A stretch of 64,000 nucleotides of DNA, from NCBI RefSeq assembly GCF_026914185.1, contig NC_070575.1:3617001-3681000 (forward strand), written 5' to 3'. Under the pieces are notes generated by a model. That model searched no databases, was not told where the DNA came from, and saw only the letters and a list, made by a program, of their open reading frames with translations. Each line of letters starts with the position of its first letter. Within the stretch, counting starts at the first letter, position 1. The position numbers and the translations under genes are program-made. Source of the DNA: Puccinia triticina. Lineage: Eukaryota; Basidiomycota; Pucciniomycetes; Pucciniales; Pucciniaceae. Below, one piece after another: positions 32,053 through 45,018 of the stretch.

Positions 32053-35000
32053 TCCTACGCGTGTACCAGATTGTCCACCACACCGCGGCCGTTGGGCTCA
32101 AGTCATGAAGGCAGCGAACACCTTGGAACAAGCCTACGACCAGATGTAGTTGATGGAGATTTCATTTTCCATATGTTTGATAACTTGTATGGAAATTTGT
32201 CTACATTGCATAGTAACTCTAGTAACCAGTATAAGTTTACAAACAAGAAAATTGTGGAATGTCACACTTCTATTATTAACACTCTTGAATCTGCTGTCAG
32301 TCGTGCAATAGACATGTCTCAAGAACATTTTGTTAAAATCCCTGAGTTTCGCCAAGATATTGGAGAAATTAAGAATAAAATGAGTGAGATAACACAAAGC
32401 CTTGAGAATATGACTGGTACAAATCAGAGTCTACAAGACAAACCTACGGATATTGACATTGATATGGCAGACTTTAAAAGCCAAATGTTGTCTACTTTGA
32501 AAACTGAGGTTATCAAAGTGAACAGAGAGCGTGAGGAACATCAATCCGCCCAGTTACAAATTTTGATAGACTTAGTGAGTCATCAGGAAGATAACATGAA
32601 AGAGATGGTAAATAAAATTAACATCTCCACGGCGGAGCAAATCAGCTCTCTGAAACAAGAGATAAAGACTCTTAAACAAAATTTAGCAGGAATACAGACC
32701 CCCCCGCATCTGATTCTTAACCCCGAATCTGCTCAGACGGAGGAAGTTAGGTTTAACAATCCTTTACTAAATAACAGGAACAGAGTGTTCCAACATCAAG
32801 AAAGGTCTCTACCTCCTAAAGAAGAGGAACCAACCAGGTCGTCACGCCCAAACGCGGCCAGTGATTCCCAACCTTACCAGGACCAACCAAGACAGACTAC
32901 TTCTTTCATGAATAGTTTAGATCCAGTGACCAAATGCAAATTGATGCCTCCAATGAAAGAATGGCCTAAATTCTCTGGAGAAGGAGAATATGATCATATC
33001 CACTTCATAGATTATGTAGATCATCTCCTTGAGTGTTACGAAGCTACGGATGAAGTAGTAACTGCCAGATTACCAAGGTTATTTGAAGGAGTAGCTTTGG
33101 ACTGGTTCGTCAGAAAAAAGAAATCTGTTGGAAAAGTAAGCTGGGAAGAGTGGAAAAAACTGATACACAAACAGTTTGGTACAGATGTCTGGGAGGATAA
33201 AATGCTAGCTGCATATGAGAATGATTTCTTTGATCCTACTAAAGATGACCCATACAAATGGTGTCTGAGTCAGAAGAAAAGGATTGATTGTATCTATAAC
33301 CAACCAGCTCAGAAATTTGTCACTAAGAAAATCTTGAAAAAGTGCCCTAATTACTTAGAACATGATGTAATGTGCAGGTTGAAAGATGCAGACGTAGACT
33401 TGTCTGAATTGGTAGCCACCATAGAAATAATTATTGTGGCTAAGAAATTGGACAGGAAACCCAAGACATACGAGGAAAGGCGTAATCTAGCGCCTAGAGA
33501 AACCACGGCTGCAGAAAAAAGGAGTACAGAAATACCTCCTAGAAAAACGGCTAGTATTGAGTGCTACAATTGCGGAGAGAAAGGCCATAAGAGACCTGAT
33601 TGCCCGAAACCCCGCAAACGCATCAACAATATAGAAGTAGAGTCTGAGGATGATGACATATCTGATACGGGCTCCCAATTTGACATTGTTGGAATGGAAC
33701 CTGGAATTAGTGATGACTTGGATGAACCCAAAATTAATGCCAAATGCAATGTGATACAAGCTGATCTAGGAGATCCCTTGCATATTACGGTGATACAGGG
33801 AGATTCCAACTTGCCACAAAAATGGAATTCCTCACTAGGAATTAGGCACGTATCAGACGCCAAACTTATGACGAACAAACCAGAGGAAGGCATGAGTTAC
33901 ACTTTAGGAAAAACTAGCTATACAACAGTTGTCTTTGAAGGGAGAGAAATTAGAGCTCTCCTGGACATTGGAGCATTTTGTTCTTGCACTAGTACCAATT
34001 TGCTAGACTCTTGTTATCCTGAGTGGAGAAATAACCTCCTCCCCACACCTAAAGCTAAATTTAGTAGTTGTAATGCGGCCCTTAATCCCATAGGGATAGT
34101 TAAATTACCTCTTATTTTTCCGCACACAAAAGGATCTTTACAATTACACATAGAATTTGTGGTTCTAGAAGATGCCGTGTGTGATTACCTTATTATAGGA
34201 AATGATGCTTTCTGCTTGTATGGAATAGATGTAATTCAGAGCAAAAACAGATACTACACAATAGGTGGTGATTGGAAGAGAAAGTTTGAGATATGTAACA
34301 TCAGCTTTCAGAACCCTCTGGGAAAAGACCGTGAGAAGAGGGAGTTGACCAACTTCCGTCAAGAATATATGTCTCAAGCAGCTATTAGTAGTACATTAAC
34401 ACCTGAGCAACAGTCAGATGTAGTAAATATCTGCTTCGAGCATGAAGAAGCTTTCTGCACAAAAGAAGAACCCATAGGGAATATCTCTGGACACAATATT
34501 GAGATAGAACTTACGTGCCAACCACCTTATCCTCCGGCGCTGAGGAGAGCCGCTTATCCTTTGAGCCCTAAGTCTTGTGAAGCTCTAGAAATCCACATCA
34601 AAGAATTATTGGAGCTTAAAGTCCTGAGGAAAGTAAGCCATAATGAACAAGTGGAAATAACTACGCCCGTAATTATAGCATGGCATAACAAAAAGTCCCG
34701 CATGGTAGGAGACTTTAATAGAGCCCTCAATAATTACACTAAAGCAGACAATTATCCTATTCCGAGAATAGATCATTCTCTACATAATTTGGCGAAAGCT
34801 AAATACATTACCACAATGGATGTGCTCAAAGGGTTCCATCAAATACCCATCAAAGAAGAAAGCAGGCAATTCATGCGCATAATCTGTCATCTAGGAGTAT
34901 ACAAATATTTGAGAATGCCATTTGGTATAAAAAATGCTCCTTTGCATTTTCAGCGCATGATGGACACGATATTCGGATCCTTTATTCGGCAAAGTTGGAT

Positions 35001-37455
35001 GATGGTATACATAGATGACATTATCATATATTCTGCGAACTGGGAGGATCATTTAGAAAAAATAAGATTGGTTCTCCGTACAGCTATTACAGCAGGATTG
35101 AAAATGTCCATAAAGAAATGCAACTTTGGGTTTCAAGAGCTTAAGGCTTTAGGCCATATAGTCTCCGGATTATCTCTAGCCATAGATCAGAACAGAGTAG
35201 CCGCAGTTCTGCTTAAACCTATGCCACAGACTATGACAGAAATGCAATCATTTCTAGGATTTTGTAGTTATTACAGGCAGCATATCCCTAGATTTGCAAA
35301 CATCTCCAAAAGTCTATACGAGTTATGTAGCAAAGATGTCTTCTTTGAGATGACGTACGGGAGAGTAGAGCAATATGAGCAACTAAAAAGGCTCATCACT
35401 ACAGCTCCCGTACTTGCGCAACCAGACTATTCTTTGCCCTTTATACTATCCATAGATTCTTGTTTTGAGGGTATCGGAGCAGCTTTACATCAGGAGTTCA
35501 TAACTGATGGGATCCCTGTGGAAAAACCTGTCCTGTTCATTTCCAGACAAGTTCGGAAGACAGAAATGAGATATGGAGCCAGTCAGATGGAATGTTTATG
35601 TCTTGTATGGGCTTTAGAGAAACTACATTATTATCTAGAAGGTTGTAAGATCATTGTAGTGACAGATTGTATAGCAGTAAGAACCCTAATGAACATGAAG
35701 ACACCCAACCGTCACATGCTCAGATGGCAGATTGCAATACAACAGTATAGGGGACACATGACCATTATCCATAGGGCGGGAGCTAAGCATACTAATGCGG
35801 ATGGGCTAAGTAGATGGGCCTTGCCTAATACTCCAGATAATCCTGCCTATGATCCGGAAGATGAGGATGTATTCCCCATTTTGGGAATTCACGTATGTGA
35901 CATTGATGACGCATTCTTTGAAGAAGTTAGAATCAACTATAGTGAAGATTTAGAATTTCTTAAGCTAATCAATATCCTGGATAATGAAAACAGTGCTCCA
36001 GAATTGATTGCTAGCTTACCGGAATACCTTTTGACACCATACAAAGCAGGACAATTTACTCTGCTGGATGGCATAATATACTTCAGACATAGACATTCCA
36101 GTGTGATAGTCCTGAGTAAAGAAAGTCATATTAAAAATATGTTGTATGAGTGTCATGATAATGCTGGCGCAGGTCACTTCTCCAAAGATAGAACCTTAGA
36201 AAGGATTAAACAGACAGCCTGGTGGGTTGATTGGAAAAATCAAACCAAAGCATATGTCAAATCCTGTGTAACATGCCAAAAAGCTAACAAACAGACTGGA
36301 AAGAGATTTGGATTATTGCAGACCATAGCTGAACCCAAAACTAGGTGGTAAATCATTAACATGGACTTTGTGACAGGATTACCTCCGGGAGGAGCCTTCT
36401 CTTATAACTCAGTCCTAGTGATTGTAGATAGATTTTCCAGGAGAGCTAGGTTTATTCCGCATCACAAAGATGACACTGCTATGGAAATAGCTATGCTATT
36501 CTGGAATAGAATCATGGCGGACGTAGGTATCCCAAAAATAATTATCAGTGACAGAGACCCAAAGTTTACATCTGAATTTTGGAGAAATCTCCATGATATG
36601 TTAGGCACTAAATTAGCCTTCTCAACTGCATATCATCCACAGACGGATGGTCTAGCCGAAAGAATGATCCAGACATTGGAAGATCTTTTAAGAAGGTTTT
36701 GCGCCTTTGGGCTAGAATTTAAAAATAAAGATGGGTATACACATGATTGGGTTAATTTACTCCCCGCCCTAGAAATGGCCTACAATAGTAGTAAGCACTC
36801 CACTACCAAAGAAGCGCCATATATCCTAGAGAGGGGTTGGATTCCCAGATTACCAAAAGACACGCTTAATGACAAATTACCGTTGGCGCACCCTACGGCC
36901 TTGGACTTTAAGCAAATGCTAGAAGCCACAAATAAACATGCGGCCAAATGTGTCCAAGAAGCAGCTGAGTACAGTAAGATGCGCTGGGACAAGAGTCATA
37001 AAGAACCAGAATTCAATATAGGAGAAAAAGTACTTCTATCTACTGTAAATTTTAACAACTTGGGAGGTTGTAGGAAGCTTAAACCCGCCTTTGTAGGTCC
37101 CTTTGTGATTAAAAACTTACATGGTAAAAGTGCAGTAGAAGTAATTCTTACAGAAGAATTTAGCAGGAAACACCCGGTGTTTCCGGTAAGCCTCATAAAA
37201 AGATATGTTCAGAGGGAAAATGAACCAACTTCCATACCAGTACCTGTACCCATAGAAGAACCATCTCCTAAAGAGCAACTTAAAGTACATAAAATCCTCA
37301 AAGACAAAAAGGAGAGAGTTTTAGGTAAAGACACTAGGTTTTACCTTGTAAGATATAGAAACCAATCAGCAGATAAAGATGAATGGCTACCGGAAAATAA
37401 TATCCCGGATGGAGCTATTCACCTACGCAATTACAGAGTTTCTAAGCGAAAATAG
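32053..37455 (+). pseudogene. Chromovirus gag-pol polyprotein with one in-frame stop
   Basis: One frame spans the region except for a TAA at 36349-36351, inside [16 protein letters not shown] just before the integrase core. Order of domains: coiled-coil N-terminus (about residues 60-220), capsid (W-P-K-F-S-G-E-G-E-Y), CCHC knuckle C-Y-N-C-G-E-K-G-H-K-R-P-D-C, protease L-L-D-I-G-A with Ile at the usual Ser/Thr, RT with Y-I-D-D-I-I-I-Y, RNase H (S-I-D-S-C-F-E-G-I-G), integrase HHCC (C-V-T-C-Q-K) and DDE core ([17 protein letters not shown]), and a C-terminal chromodomain (F-Y-L-V-R-Y, D-E-W-L-P). The chromodomain places it in the chromoviruses, which target heterochromatin. There is no ATG at the 5' edge of the frame; the first Met is near 32173, or an upstream exon is joined. 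Confidence 0.92.
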
Positions 37456-37482
37456 CTCAGCTAAGTTACGAGTAACTTATCT

Positions 37483-37495
37483 TGGTGAGAGGGAA
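37483..37495 (+). promoter_or_regulatory. Polypurine tract of the chromovirus
   Basis: GGTGAGAGGGAA lies immediately before the 3' LTR start TGTCAG at 37496, the place where plus-strand DNA synthesis is primed. Confidence 0.7.
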
Positions 37496-37924
37496 TGTCA
37501 GCCGGGCTACTATAATAAGGTAGAGCCCAGCTGACTATTTTTTATATGTTACTAAAACTGCACATACTATTTGCAGCACAGAGCGCTAAGTAGTCGCTAT
37601 ACTCATTCAGCCTTAGCGACTACGACAGGTGAGCATTGAGTACGGCGCAGAGCGCCGCGCATAAGAATATGCAATAAACCTCCCCTTGAACGATTGATAG
37701 AATTGAGGAGAGAGTGCACAAAACTCTGGCCGCAGGTATCGGCCGGAGAAAGAATAAAAACCATGAAGTAAAGCTCGTTCTAATGACAAGAGAACGAAAA
37801 GCGAAAACGTTCTCAAGCCAAGAGAACGAGTGTCAGATACTCTCCTGTTCCCTTGTTCTAAAGAGAATCAGAAGAACTGATCGATTGGAAACGGCCGGAG
37901 GAGAAGAGCAAAGAAGTAAACTAC
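37496..37924 (+). repeat. Chromovirus 3' LTR, first part
   Basis: This part is identical by eye to the first 429 bases of the 5' LTR. It is interrupted by copia C, which duplicated ACTAC (37920-37924 and 51962-51966). The LTR continues at 51967-52272. Confidence 0.9.
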
Positions 37925-38347
37925 TGTAGTTTATCAAGATCTTATTTAATTGCACGCTCTTAAAAAACCAGTAGTAGTAAAAAACTGTACACAAAACAAG
38001 TTAATAAAATGTTTGATTGAATATAAATAACAATGTGTATTTGAAGAGTTTTTTTACCTATGCGAGTGCAAGTTAAATGTGACGACAGACTGTTTGAGAT
38101 GGCGAGACTTTGAGGTTGGGAAACTATCCTCCTCCCCCTGAATGCTTATCCCTGTATAAGTTGACGTTCACGGATGCTATCGATTGACACTTGTATCGAT
38201 ACCGGGTTTGAGTTATGATGATGTTCTTGCAGGACTTCGACTTTTTGGCTCTTGTTGGTTTGGTTCTAGTTTTTTCTGCCGCTTAGAATGTGCTTGAACT
38301 CAGGTTTCATTTCTTCATGTGACATGTGACAGACATTTCATCTAACA
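37925..38347 (-). repeat. Copia C 3' LTR
   Basis: It begins TGTAGTTTATC and ends CATCTAACA on the plus strand (TG...CA). The adjacent CTCCCCCTAAATG (38348-38360) is, on the coding strand, a polypurine tract CATTTAGGGGGAG. Confidence 0.9.
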
Positions 38348-38353
38348 CTCCCC

Positions 38354-39711
38354 CTAAATGTCTTTCACATTTACCATGTGAAGTTGTTGAATAGCTGCAC
38401 CAATCTTATTCGGTCCCAGAGATTTCGTTAGTATGTCCACAGCCATGTCATCTGTTGAGACTTGCTTTACAATCAATCGCTTTTTCTGGACTTGGTCACG
38501 AACATATTGGAAACGAACGTCGATGTGTTTGGTATTTGGATTTAGCTGTACTTCTTGACTGATATGATTTGCTCCAGAGTTGTCATTTAAAATCACTGGA
38601 GCTGTAATCTTGATGTTCATTTCTTGAATCAAATTGGAAAGCCATCTGATTTGCTTGGCGCATACATTGATGGATATATACTCGGCTTCGGTAGTTGATT
38701 GCGCGACCACCGGTTGTTTCTTGGTAAGCCAGCATATTGGGTTGCCAAGGAATTCAACAAAGTATCCAGATATTGACTTTCGAGACGGCATGATATTGGC
38801 ATAGTCCGCATCCGCCCAGCCAACAAGATGCGAGGAATGTGACGAAGAGGGCTTTGTCTTGCAAATGTGGAGACCTAGCGATTTGGTGCCTTGAAGATAC
38901 CGCAATAAATGCTTAACAAGAAGCCAGTGAGTGCAAGTTGGCTTAGACGTGTATCAAGCTAGTTGATTTACTGTGAATTGGATATCCGGCCTCGTGTGTA
39001 GTGCAACATGATTGAGACTTCCAACAACTCTTTGCATGGTTGAAACATCAAACGGAGTATCTGGCTTGACGAGTAGCTCATGAATGTTAGGCGGTGCAGG
39101 AGTTTTTACACTTTTCGAGTTTTTCATGCCAAAATCTTTGATTATCTTCTCAATCATATTCGAATGATGAATAATTAGTTCTCCTTTGTCCAACCACTTG
39201 AGAGTATATCCTAGATGTTGTGTTGGTCAAGTTGTAATCTTGAGTTTATATGTTTTTTGAAGATCATCAAGAAATGCATTGACTAGAGATTCCGACTCCC
39301 CTACGATTAACCCGTCATCTACATGCATATGTAGAAGCAACGTCTTATTTTTGTTGGCAAAGACGGAATAATCAGCATTTAGCGGGAATATGCCGATTGA
39401 GTGAAGAGTTTTTACCAGATGAGCTTTCCAGCAGCGAGGTGCCTGCTTCGTCCCATACAACGATTTCTTGAGCTTCCAAACCCAATTCTCCTTCCCAGGC
39501 TCTTCGAACCCTTTCACCTGACAAACATACACGGGAGCATCAATTTCTCCGTACAAGAAAGCTGTTTCAACATCAAATTGACATACATGCATGCGTTTGT
39601 TGATTGCTAATGACAACAAAATTTTCAAGGACTCATTCCGACCAACCGAAGCATAAGTGTCCCAATAATGTTTCTGATATTCTTGATGATTACCGAATGT
39701 GACCCATTGGG
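38354..39711 (-). pseudogene. Copia C reverse transcriptase and RNase H
   Basis: The frame continues from the copia D insertion: W-V-T-F-G-N-H, then RT blocks F-D-V-E-T-A-F-L-Y-G, L-Y-G-T-K-Q-A-P-R-C-W and M-H-V-D-D-G. RNase H follows with W-A-D-A-D-Y-A, S-T-T-E-A-E-Y and H-I-D-V-R-F. Two TGA stops lie in frame at 39227-39229 (after K-I-T-T) and 38954-38956 (after N-Q-L-A). Related elements usually have Arg at both positions, so CGA-to-TGA changes are likely. Otherwise the frame is whole to its stop at 38354. Confidence 0.9.
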
Positions 39712-39716
39712 CTTTA

Positions 39717-40410
39717 TGTTCGAATCTGAAGTTTATTTCTGAGAACCAAAACCAGAGCTAAAAGACAAGGAGTAAGATATTGAATCACACACAAAAGAAG
39801 ATAGAGACAAGTGATATAAAGAACCAACCCTGGAGACAGTATAAAAGAATCTGATGGACAATTGGAGAGTGATTTGGAAAAGAACTGGGATGAAACTGTG
39901 AGATAAAAAATGAGAAATTAGCAAGGAAACGAAGTTGATTAGTTGACGATAGATGATGAACAAACCCTATTGATATAGGTGACAATCTGAATAAGAAAAG
40001 GGAAAGTGACACGATCTAAGACAAATAAAGAACTGTAGAAAAGGATTGAGGATTAGTATCAATGAGATTCGGACTGCTAGAGAATCGAGATCGCGGGTTT
40101 ATTAATCACCAAGTTGGAAGCCAATCAGGCTGTCCAGAGTTAAGGCTTCGACCGATACTTGTGAGCGCGGAGCGAAAGAAGGATGTCGACTGAGGAGAGT
40201 CGACGAAGTTTCTTGATCAGATGTCGATAGGATTAGGAGGATTGATGATCGATTTGAGAGAAGTAGGAATTGAGATCAATAGTGTTTCTAGTACCGGGTG
40301 AGCGGTACCGAGTGCATTTGTCAGATTAGGTTTAGGTTGATGATATCTGACTCGGTTGATGACTGCGAGGACAGCTGCGAGATGCGCGCGTTGCGCACAA
40401 GGTTTCAACA
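39717..40410 (-). repeat. Copia D 3' LTR
   Basis: It begins TGTTCGAATC and ends TTTCAACA on the plus strand. CCCCCCTCAAC just after it is a polypurine tract on the coding strand. It pairs with 44320-45013. Confidence 0.9.
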
Positions 40411-40416
40411 CCCCCC

Positions 40417-41997
40417 TCAACTTGGCAAATAATGAACCATAAAACACTTTTCACGAAGCCTACTGAGAGATTCTCCACTGCTTGCTTTAGTGAGAGTGTT
40501 GGCGATCATTTTTTCGGATGGAATTAAAGTCACTATAATTTCATTTCTGTCCTTTAGATCACGTAACCATTTCATCTTGATGTCAATGTGTTTTGTTTTT
40601 GAGTTAGATCCAAAATTCTTCAGTTTTTCGGATAGGCCTTGATTGTCGATGTGAAACGTAGTTGGATTCAAGTTTTCATTCCATATTTCTTCAACTCAGT
40701 ATTTGATCCATTGGTTTTCTTGTACTCCGTCTGCTAGAGCATTGAGTTCGGCTTCGGTCGACGACAGAGTGATATTCCGCTGTCTCTTGCTATTTCAGGC
40801 AACGGGACAGCTCTTCCAAAAACATATAGATCCACTCCTGGAGAGACAAGTATCTAGATTGTCTACCCACGTTGCGTCGGTGAAATGTTGAAGAGAGTTG
40901 GGTTGGCATGGATCAGGCCAAAGTTTCAGATGTAAGTTTCGCGTGCCCTTCACATACTTCCAGCAGTGAAGGACCTCCTTCCAATGTTTTATTCCCGGAT
41001 CATTGTTGAAACTCGACAGAATTGACACGGCTGGGGCCAGGTCAGGACGGGTGCGACACAACAGGTAATTCAGTATACCGGTGTATGTTCTGTAATTCAT
41101 ATTCAATTTTGCGAACTCTTGTTTTTCTTCAGTCGAGGCTGGTTTGAGTTGTACGGCGACTGAAAGTGGTGTGTTTACTGGTCTGCAATCAGAAAGTCCA
41201 AGAAGATTCAGACCCTTGTCAATTAATTTTTCTTGAGATAATGATATCAAATCAGAGTCTTTGAATACATCCATGCCCAAGAGAGTGTCCGGCTCATGCG
41301 CCGAGGAATTTGGAAACCGTAGAAGAAAAAAAATTTCAAAGATGTCAACGTTTCCCACTACAATCAAATCATCGACATGAAAGAAGATGAACGAGATTTT
41401 GTCTTGATGTATGAACAAGCAAGGATCGGATGCGGATTGAGTGTATTTGATTTCTTTAAACCATGACGTTAATGTCTCATACCAGTTTGCCGGGGCTTGC
41501 TTGAGGCCATACAGAGACTTCTTGAGTTTCAGAAAAGGGGCTTTTCTTGTTGATCCTTCGGGAGTCTTTATGTATAGTTCTTCTTTCAAGGGAGCGTATA
41601 GAAACGCACTTTTTACGTCAAATTGTCGAATAGGGAGTTTTTTGTCGATCGCGAACATTAGAACAATCAACAATGTGGTGAATTTACCCGTTGGAGCGAA
41701 GGTGTCGCCGTAATCTTCGCCTTCCTTCTGTAGAAAACCTTGAATACAGAGTCTGGCCTTTTTCCTTTTGTTAGAGGATAGAGTTGACGGTTTTGTTTTG
41801 AAGATCCACAGAGTTCGAAGGAACGAGTTCGGAGTATCAAACTCATCTTCCCATACTTCATGATGTTCGATGTTTGACAGTTCCTCTTCTGCCGCTTTAC
41901 TCCATTTTCCTTTTCTGCTGATTTCATAGCGTTCTTGAAGCTTGTTGGATCTGTCAATAAGTATGAGTATTTGGTGGGTTTTATTCTTGACGTTCAA
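40417..41997 (-). pseudogene. Copia D reverse transcriptase and RNase H
   Basis: RT blocks are present: W-I-F-K-T-K, F-D-V-K-S-A-F-L-Y-A, L-Y-G-L-K-Q-A-P-A-N-W and F-H-V-D-D-L-I-V-V-G. An in-frame TGA follows C-P-V-A (about 40793), and another follows W-I-K-Y (about 40696). RNase H pieces S-T-E-A-E-L-N-A-L-A-D-G and K-H-I-D-I-K-M-K-W continue between and after the stops, to 40417. This copy is inactive. Confidence 0.88.
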
Positions 41998-42335
41998 TCG
42001 CGTAGAGTTCTGGTTGTCGACAATCCAGGATTTAAACTTGATGCAACTTCATCATCATCGGTTTCAGAATCATCCTCTTCACTCGTCTTGTTCTCATTGA
42101 CGCAATCAATGTTTTCAGTTCCTGATTCATCAGCCACTTCTATATCCCAGTCTGTATTTGTTGACGTCGGAGCTTCATAGTCAAGAAATTTGACATCCTT
42201 AGTGTCAATGATTTTTCCGTTGTCAGAGAGAATTCAATATGATCAAAGTTCATCGACGTAGCCAATCAACCTGCCCAGTTTTCCTTTAGGTTTGAGTTTT
42301 GAACGGGATTGTTCAGGTTGGATGAGAAAAGAAAG
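41998..42335 (-). pseudogene. Copia D linker between integrase and RT, frame-broken
   Basis: Another minus-strand frame holds an acidic linker (D-S-E-T-D-D-D-E) after V-K-F-L-D-Y-E, as expected between integrase and RT in copia proteins. Stops and at least one frame change separate it from both neighbours. Confidence 0.6.
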
Positions 42336-43469
42336 TCAATTACCGATGGGACGAAAGTAGCTGATAGGAATGGATCGATTCTTGAACAACTCGAAAGGGG
42401 ATTTCTTTGACCGGTGTGCGGGTATTTGATTCAGGGTCAAAGAGCTGACTTGAGCGATTTCGTTCCAGTATTTTCGAGGAATTTTCGAGTCTTCAAGTAT
42501 TGTTCTTAGGGATTCGAGAATTGTCCTGTTGAAGCGTTCCGCAAGACCGTTCTGTTGTGGAGTATAAGAGTCTGATGTTCGTTGTTTTATCAGATGTACT
42601 TTGCAATACTCTCTGAGACAGGCATTTAAGAATTCTGAGCCTCGATCGGAATGTATAATTGAAGGATGGTACCCAAATCTTTTTGCTTCTACATCCAGGA
42701 GAAATGTTAAGGTCTCTGGAGTATCGCTCTTGTGCTTCATTGGAATGGCGGCACAGAAACGGGTACAGCTGTCCACCACTGTCAGGATATATTTGTGTCC
42801 CTCGTGTGACGGAGGCCATATTGGTCCAATGAGGTCCAGGTGAACTTCTTTGAATGGATTGGAAGCTGGACTGTGAACCGAGTTGTAAGAGGCTTTGGTG
42901 ATTTTAGCAACAGCGCATGATTCGCAACTGTTGATTATCTTGAGAGGAATTCCTAGCTTCTTTCTCAATCGGTGATAGCTCACGTGTCCGAGAGATTTAT
43001 GGATGAACTCAGAGGAAGAGAGAAGACTCAAATGCTCAATATTCTCAAAGTAAAGGCACGGTAGATTTCCAACATAGTTGCCGGTCATCTTAGTTTCGCC
43101 ATTTTTAAGTATCTTGAAGGAATTTTTATTGAGATTGACTATGTAGTCATCTAGGATCAAACAGCAAACCAATAGAAGATTTACAACAATGTCGGGGATA
43201 AAGAGTACCTGATTGAGGAAGATTTCATCGTATTTGTTTTTTAATCGGACAGAACCGATGCCTCGAATTTTCAGTTTATCTTGAGAAGAGCTTGTCTGAA
43301 CGCAACCTAGCTCTTTGAGTTCTAGTGTATGAAATAGTTGAGAATTCGAAATCATGTGAGCTGAGGATCCCGAGTCTAGAATGAATTGATACGGAGAAGT
43401 TGACAGAGAGGTGTGAAAGCTACTGACCAAGGATTCGCTTTTTAACGCTGCAGCTGCTTTCTTCGCCAA
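42336..43469 (-). pseudogene. Copia D protease and integrase
   Basis: Protease: F-I-L-D-S-G-S-S-A-H-M. Integrase HHCC: H-K-S-L-G-H-V-S-Y and C-E-S-C-A. DDE core: H-L-D-L-I-G-P, I-H-S-D-R-G-S-E-F and P-Q-Q-N-G-L-A-E-R-F-N-R-T. The frame is the same as gag upstream, separated by a TAA at 43471-43473, and is lost after F-R-P-I-G-N. Confidence 0.92.
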
Positions 43470-43473
43470 GTAT

Positions 43474-44285
43474 TATGTTTGTTTGTTGGGATATAAATAC
43501 CAGCAATTCTCTTTGGCATGATCCGACGCCATGTTGTGAGCGTTCTTACGGCATCTCTTGGAGTCGTCGGTGTACAAGGTGATTGGATTCGACTTGGATC
43601 CGCTTTTGTTTTCTTGAATTTCAACGTTTGATTCGTGAATTCTGAGATGCTCGATGACAACTTCGATAGTAGGATCTTTATCTGAGTGAGTAATTTGATT
43701 CACGATGTCATTCATACTTGGAGGAAACTTGTGAATGACCATGTGTCCAATGGCGTTGTCAGTGAAGTTCCAGCCGACCTCGACAAGTTGAGATTGAAAC
43801 ATTTTCATGTTGGTTATAAATCCAGGAATATCGTCAGGAGTATACGGAGACCGAAGAAAGGCTTGAAAGACTCGAGCTTTATTGAATGCTTGAGTTGAGG
43901 CAAAGAACTTCACTATTGAGTTCCACGTTTTCTTGGTGTCCGGTTCATTCACAGAGTCAACAACATTTGCTTGAACGGAGGGTTTGAGTTTTGCGACTAT
44001 GATTGCCTTGAGGACGTCGTTCTCTTCCGGTGTTAACTTGTCTTCGTTTGTGGTGAGAGCCTTTTTTAATTTGACGACATCCAAGAAGTTGATGATACGA
44101 ATTCTCCAATGAGTATAGTTGTCCATGGTTAAAAGAGGGATACCCTCGATTACTGTCTTGAGAACGGATGACGGAATTTTGTCCATCCGATTAGCAGCGG
44201 TAGACATCGCAGGTTCTGGTTTGGTTTCGGAAGAAGATTGTCGAGGTGGAGGCGGAAGAGCGACACTCGATTCCTTGTTGGACAT
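43474..44285 (-). CDS. Copia D gag
   Basis: A 270-codon frame starts with ATG at 44285, 35 bases inside the 5' LTR edge (44320). It has the UBN2-type gag core of copia elements (W-N-S-I-V-K-F-F, then K-M-F-Q-S-Q-L-V-E-V-G). The C-terminal zinc knuckle looks incomplete: C-R-K-N-A-H-N and A-K-E-N-C-W lack the full CCHC spacing. A TAA ends it, with the pol frame continuing directly after, so a stop at the gag/pol border separates the products. Mutation or programmed readthrough are both possible. Confidence 0.85.
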
Positions 44286-44319
44286 AAACTGGTAGTCTTC
44301 GATTTTCGACTGTTAATCG

Positions 44320-45013
44320 TGTTCAAATCTGAAGTTTATTTCTGAGAACCAAAACCAGAGCTAAAAGACAAGGAGTAAGATATTGAATCACACACAAAAG
44401 AAGATAGAGACAAGTGATATAAAGAACCAACCCTGGAGACAGTATAAAAGAATCTGATGGACAATTGGAGAGTGATTTGGAAAAGAACTGGGATGAAACT
44501 GTGAGATAAAAAATGAGAAATTAGCAAGGAAACGGAGTTGATTAGTTGACAATAGATGATGAACAAAACCTATTGATATAGGTGACAATCTGAATAAGAA
44601 AAGGGAAAGTGACACGATCTAAGACAAATAAAGAACTGTAGAAAAGGATTGAGGATTAGTATCAATGAGATTCGGACTGCTAGAGAATCGAGATCGCGGG
44701 TTTATTAATCACCAAGTTGGAAGCCAATCAGGCTGTCCAGAGTTAAGGCTTCGACCGATACTTGTGAGCGCGGAGCGAAAGAAGGATGTCGACTGAGGAG
44801 AGTCGACGAAGTGTCTTGATCAGATGTCGATAGGATTAGGAGGATTGATGATCGATTTGAGAGAAGTAGGAATTGAGATCAATAGTGTTTCTAGTACCGG
44901 GTGAGCGGTACCGAGTGCATTTGTCAGATTAGGTTTAGGTTGATGATATCTGACTTGGTTGATGACTGCGAGGACAGCTGCGAGATGCGCGTGTTGCGCA
45001 CGAGGTTTCAACA
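44320..45013 (-). repeat. Copia D 5' LTR
   Basis: Partner of 39717-40410, with differences such as TGTTCAAATC versus TGTTCGAATC and GACTTGG versus GACTCGG. It holds GTATAAAAG (near 44442 on the plus strand). Confidence 0.9.
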
Positions 45014-45018
45014 CTTCA

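Larger units (their letters stand above)
39712..45018 (-). mobile_element. Ty1/copia element D inserted in copia C
   Basis: The element runs 39717-45013 with two 694-base LTRs that differ at about eight positions by eye. The flanks are CTTTA (39712-39716) and CTTCA (45014-45018), a 5-base TSD with one change. Removal rejoins the copia C frame through N-E-Y-N-E to Q-W-V-T-F. Coding is on the minus strand and is broken by stops. Confidence 0.9.

Noticed and set aside
39733..40012. 75-residue ORFs repeated at 44336-44615
   Set aside because: They are identical by position in the two copia D LTRs; no coding evidence.
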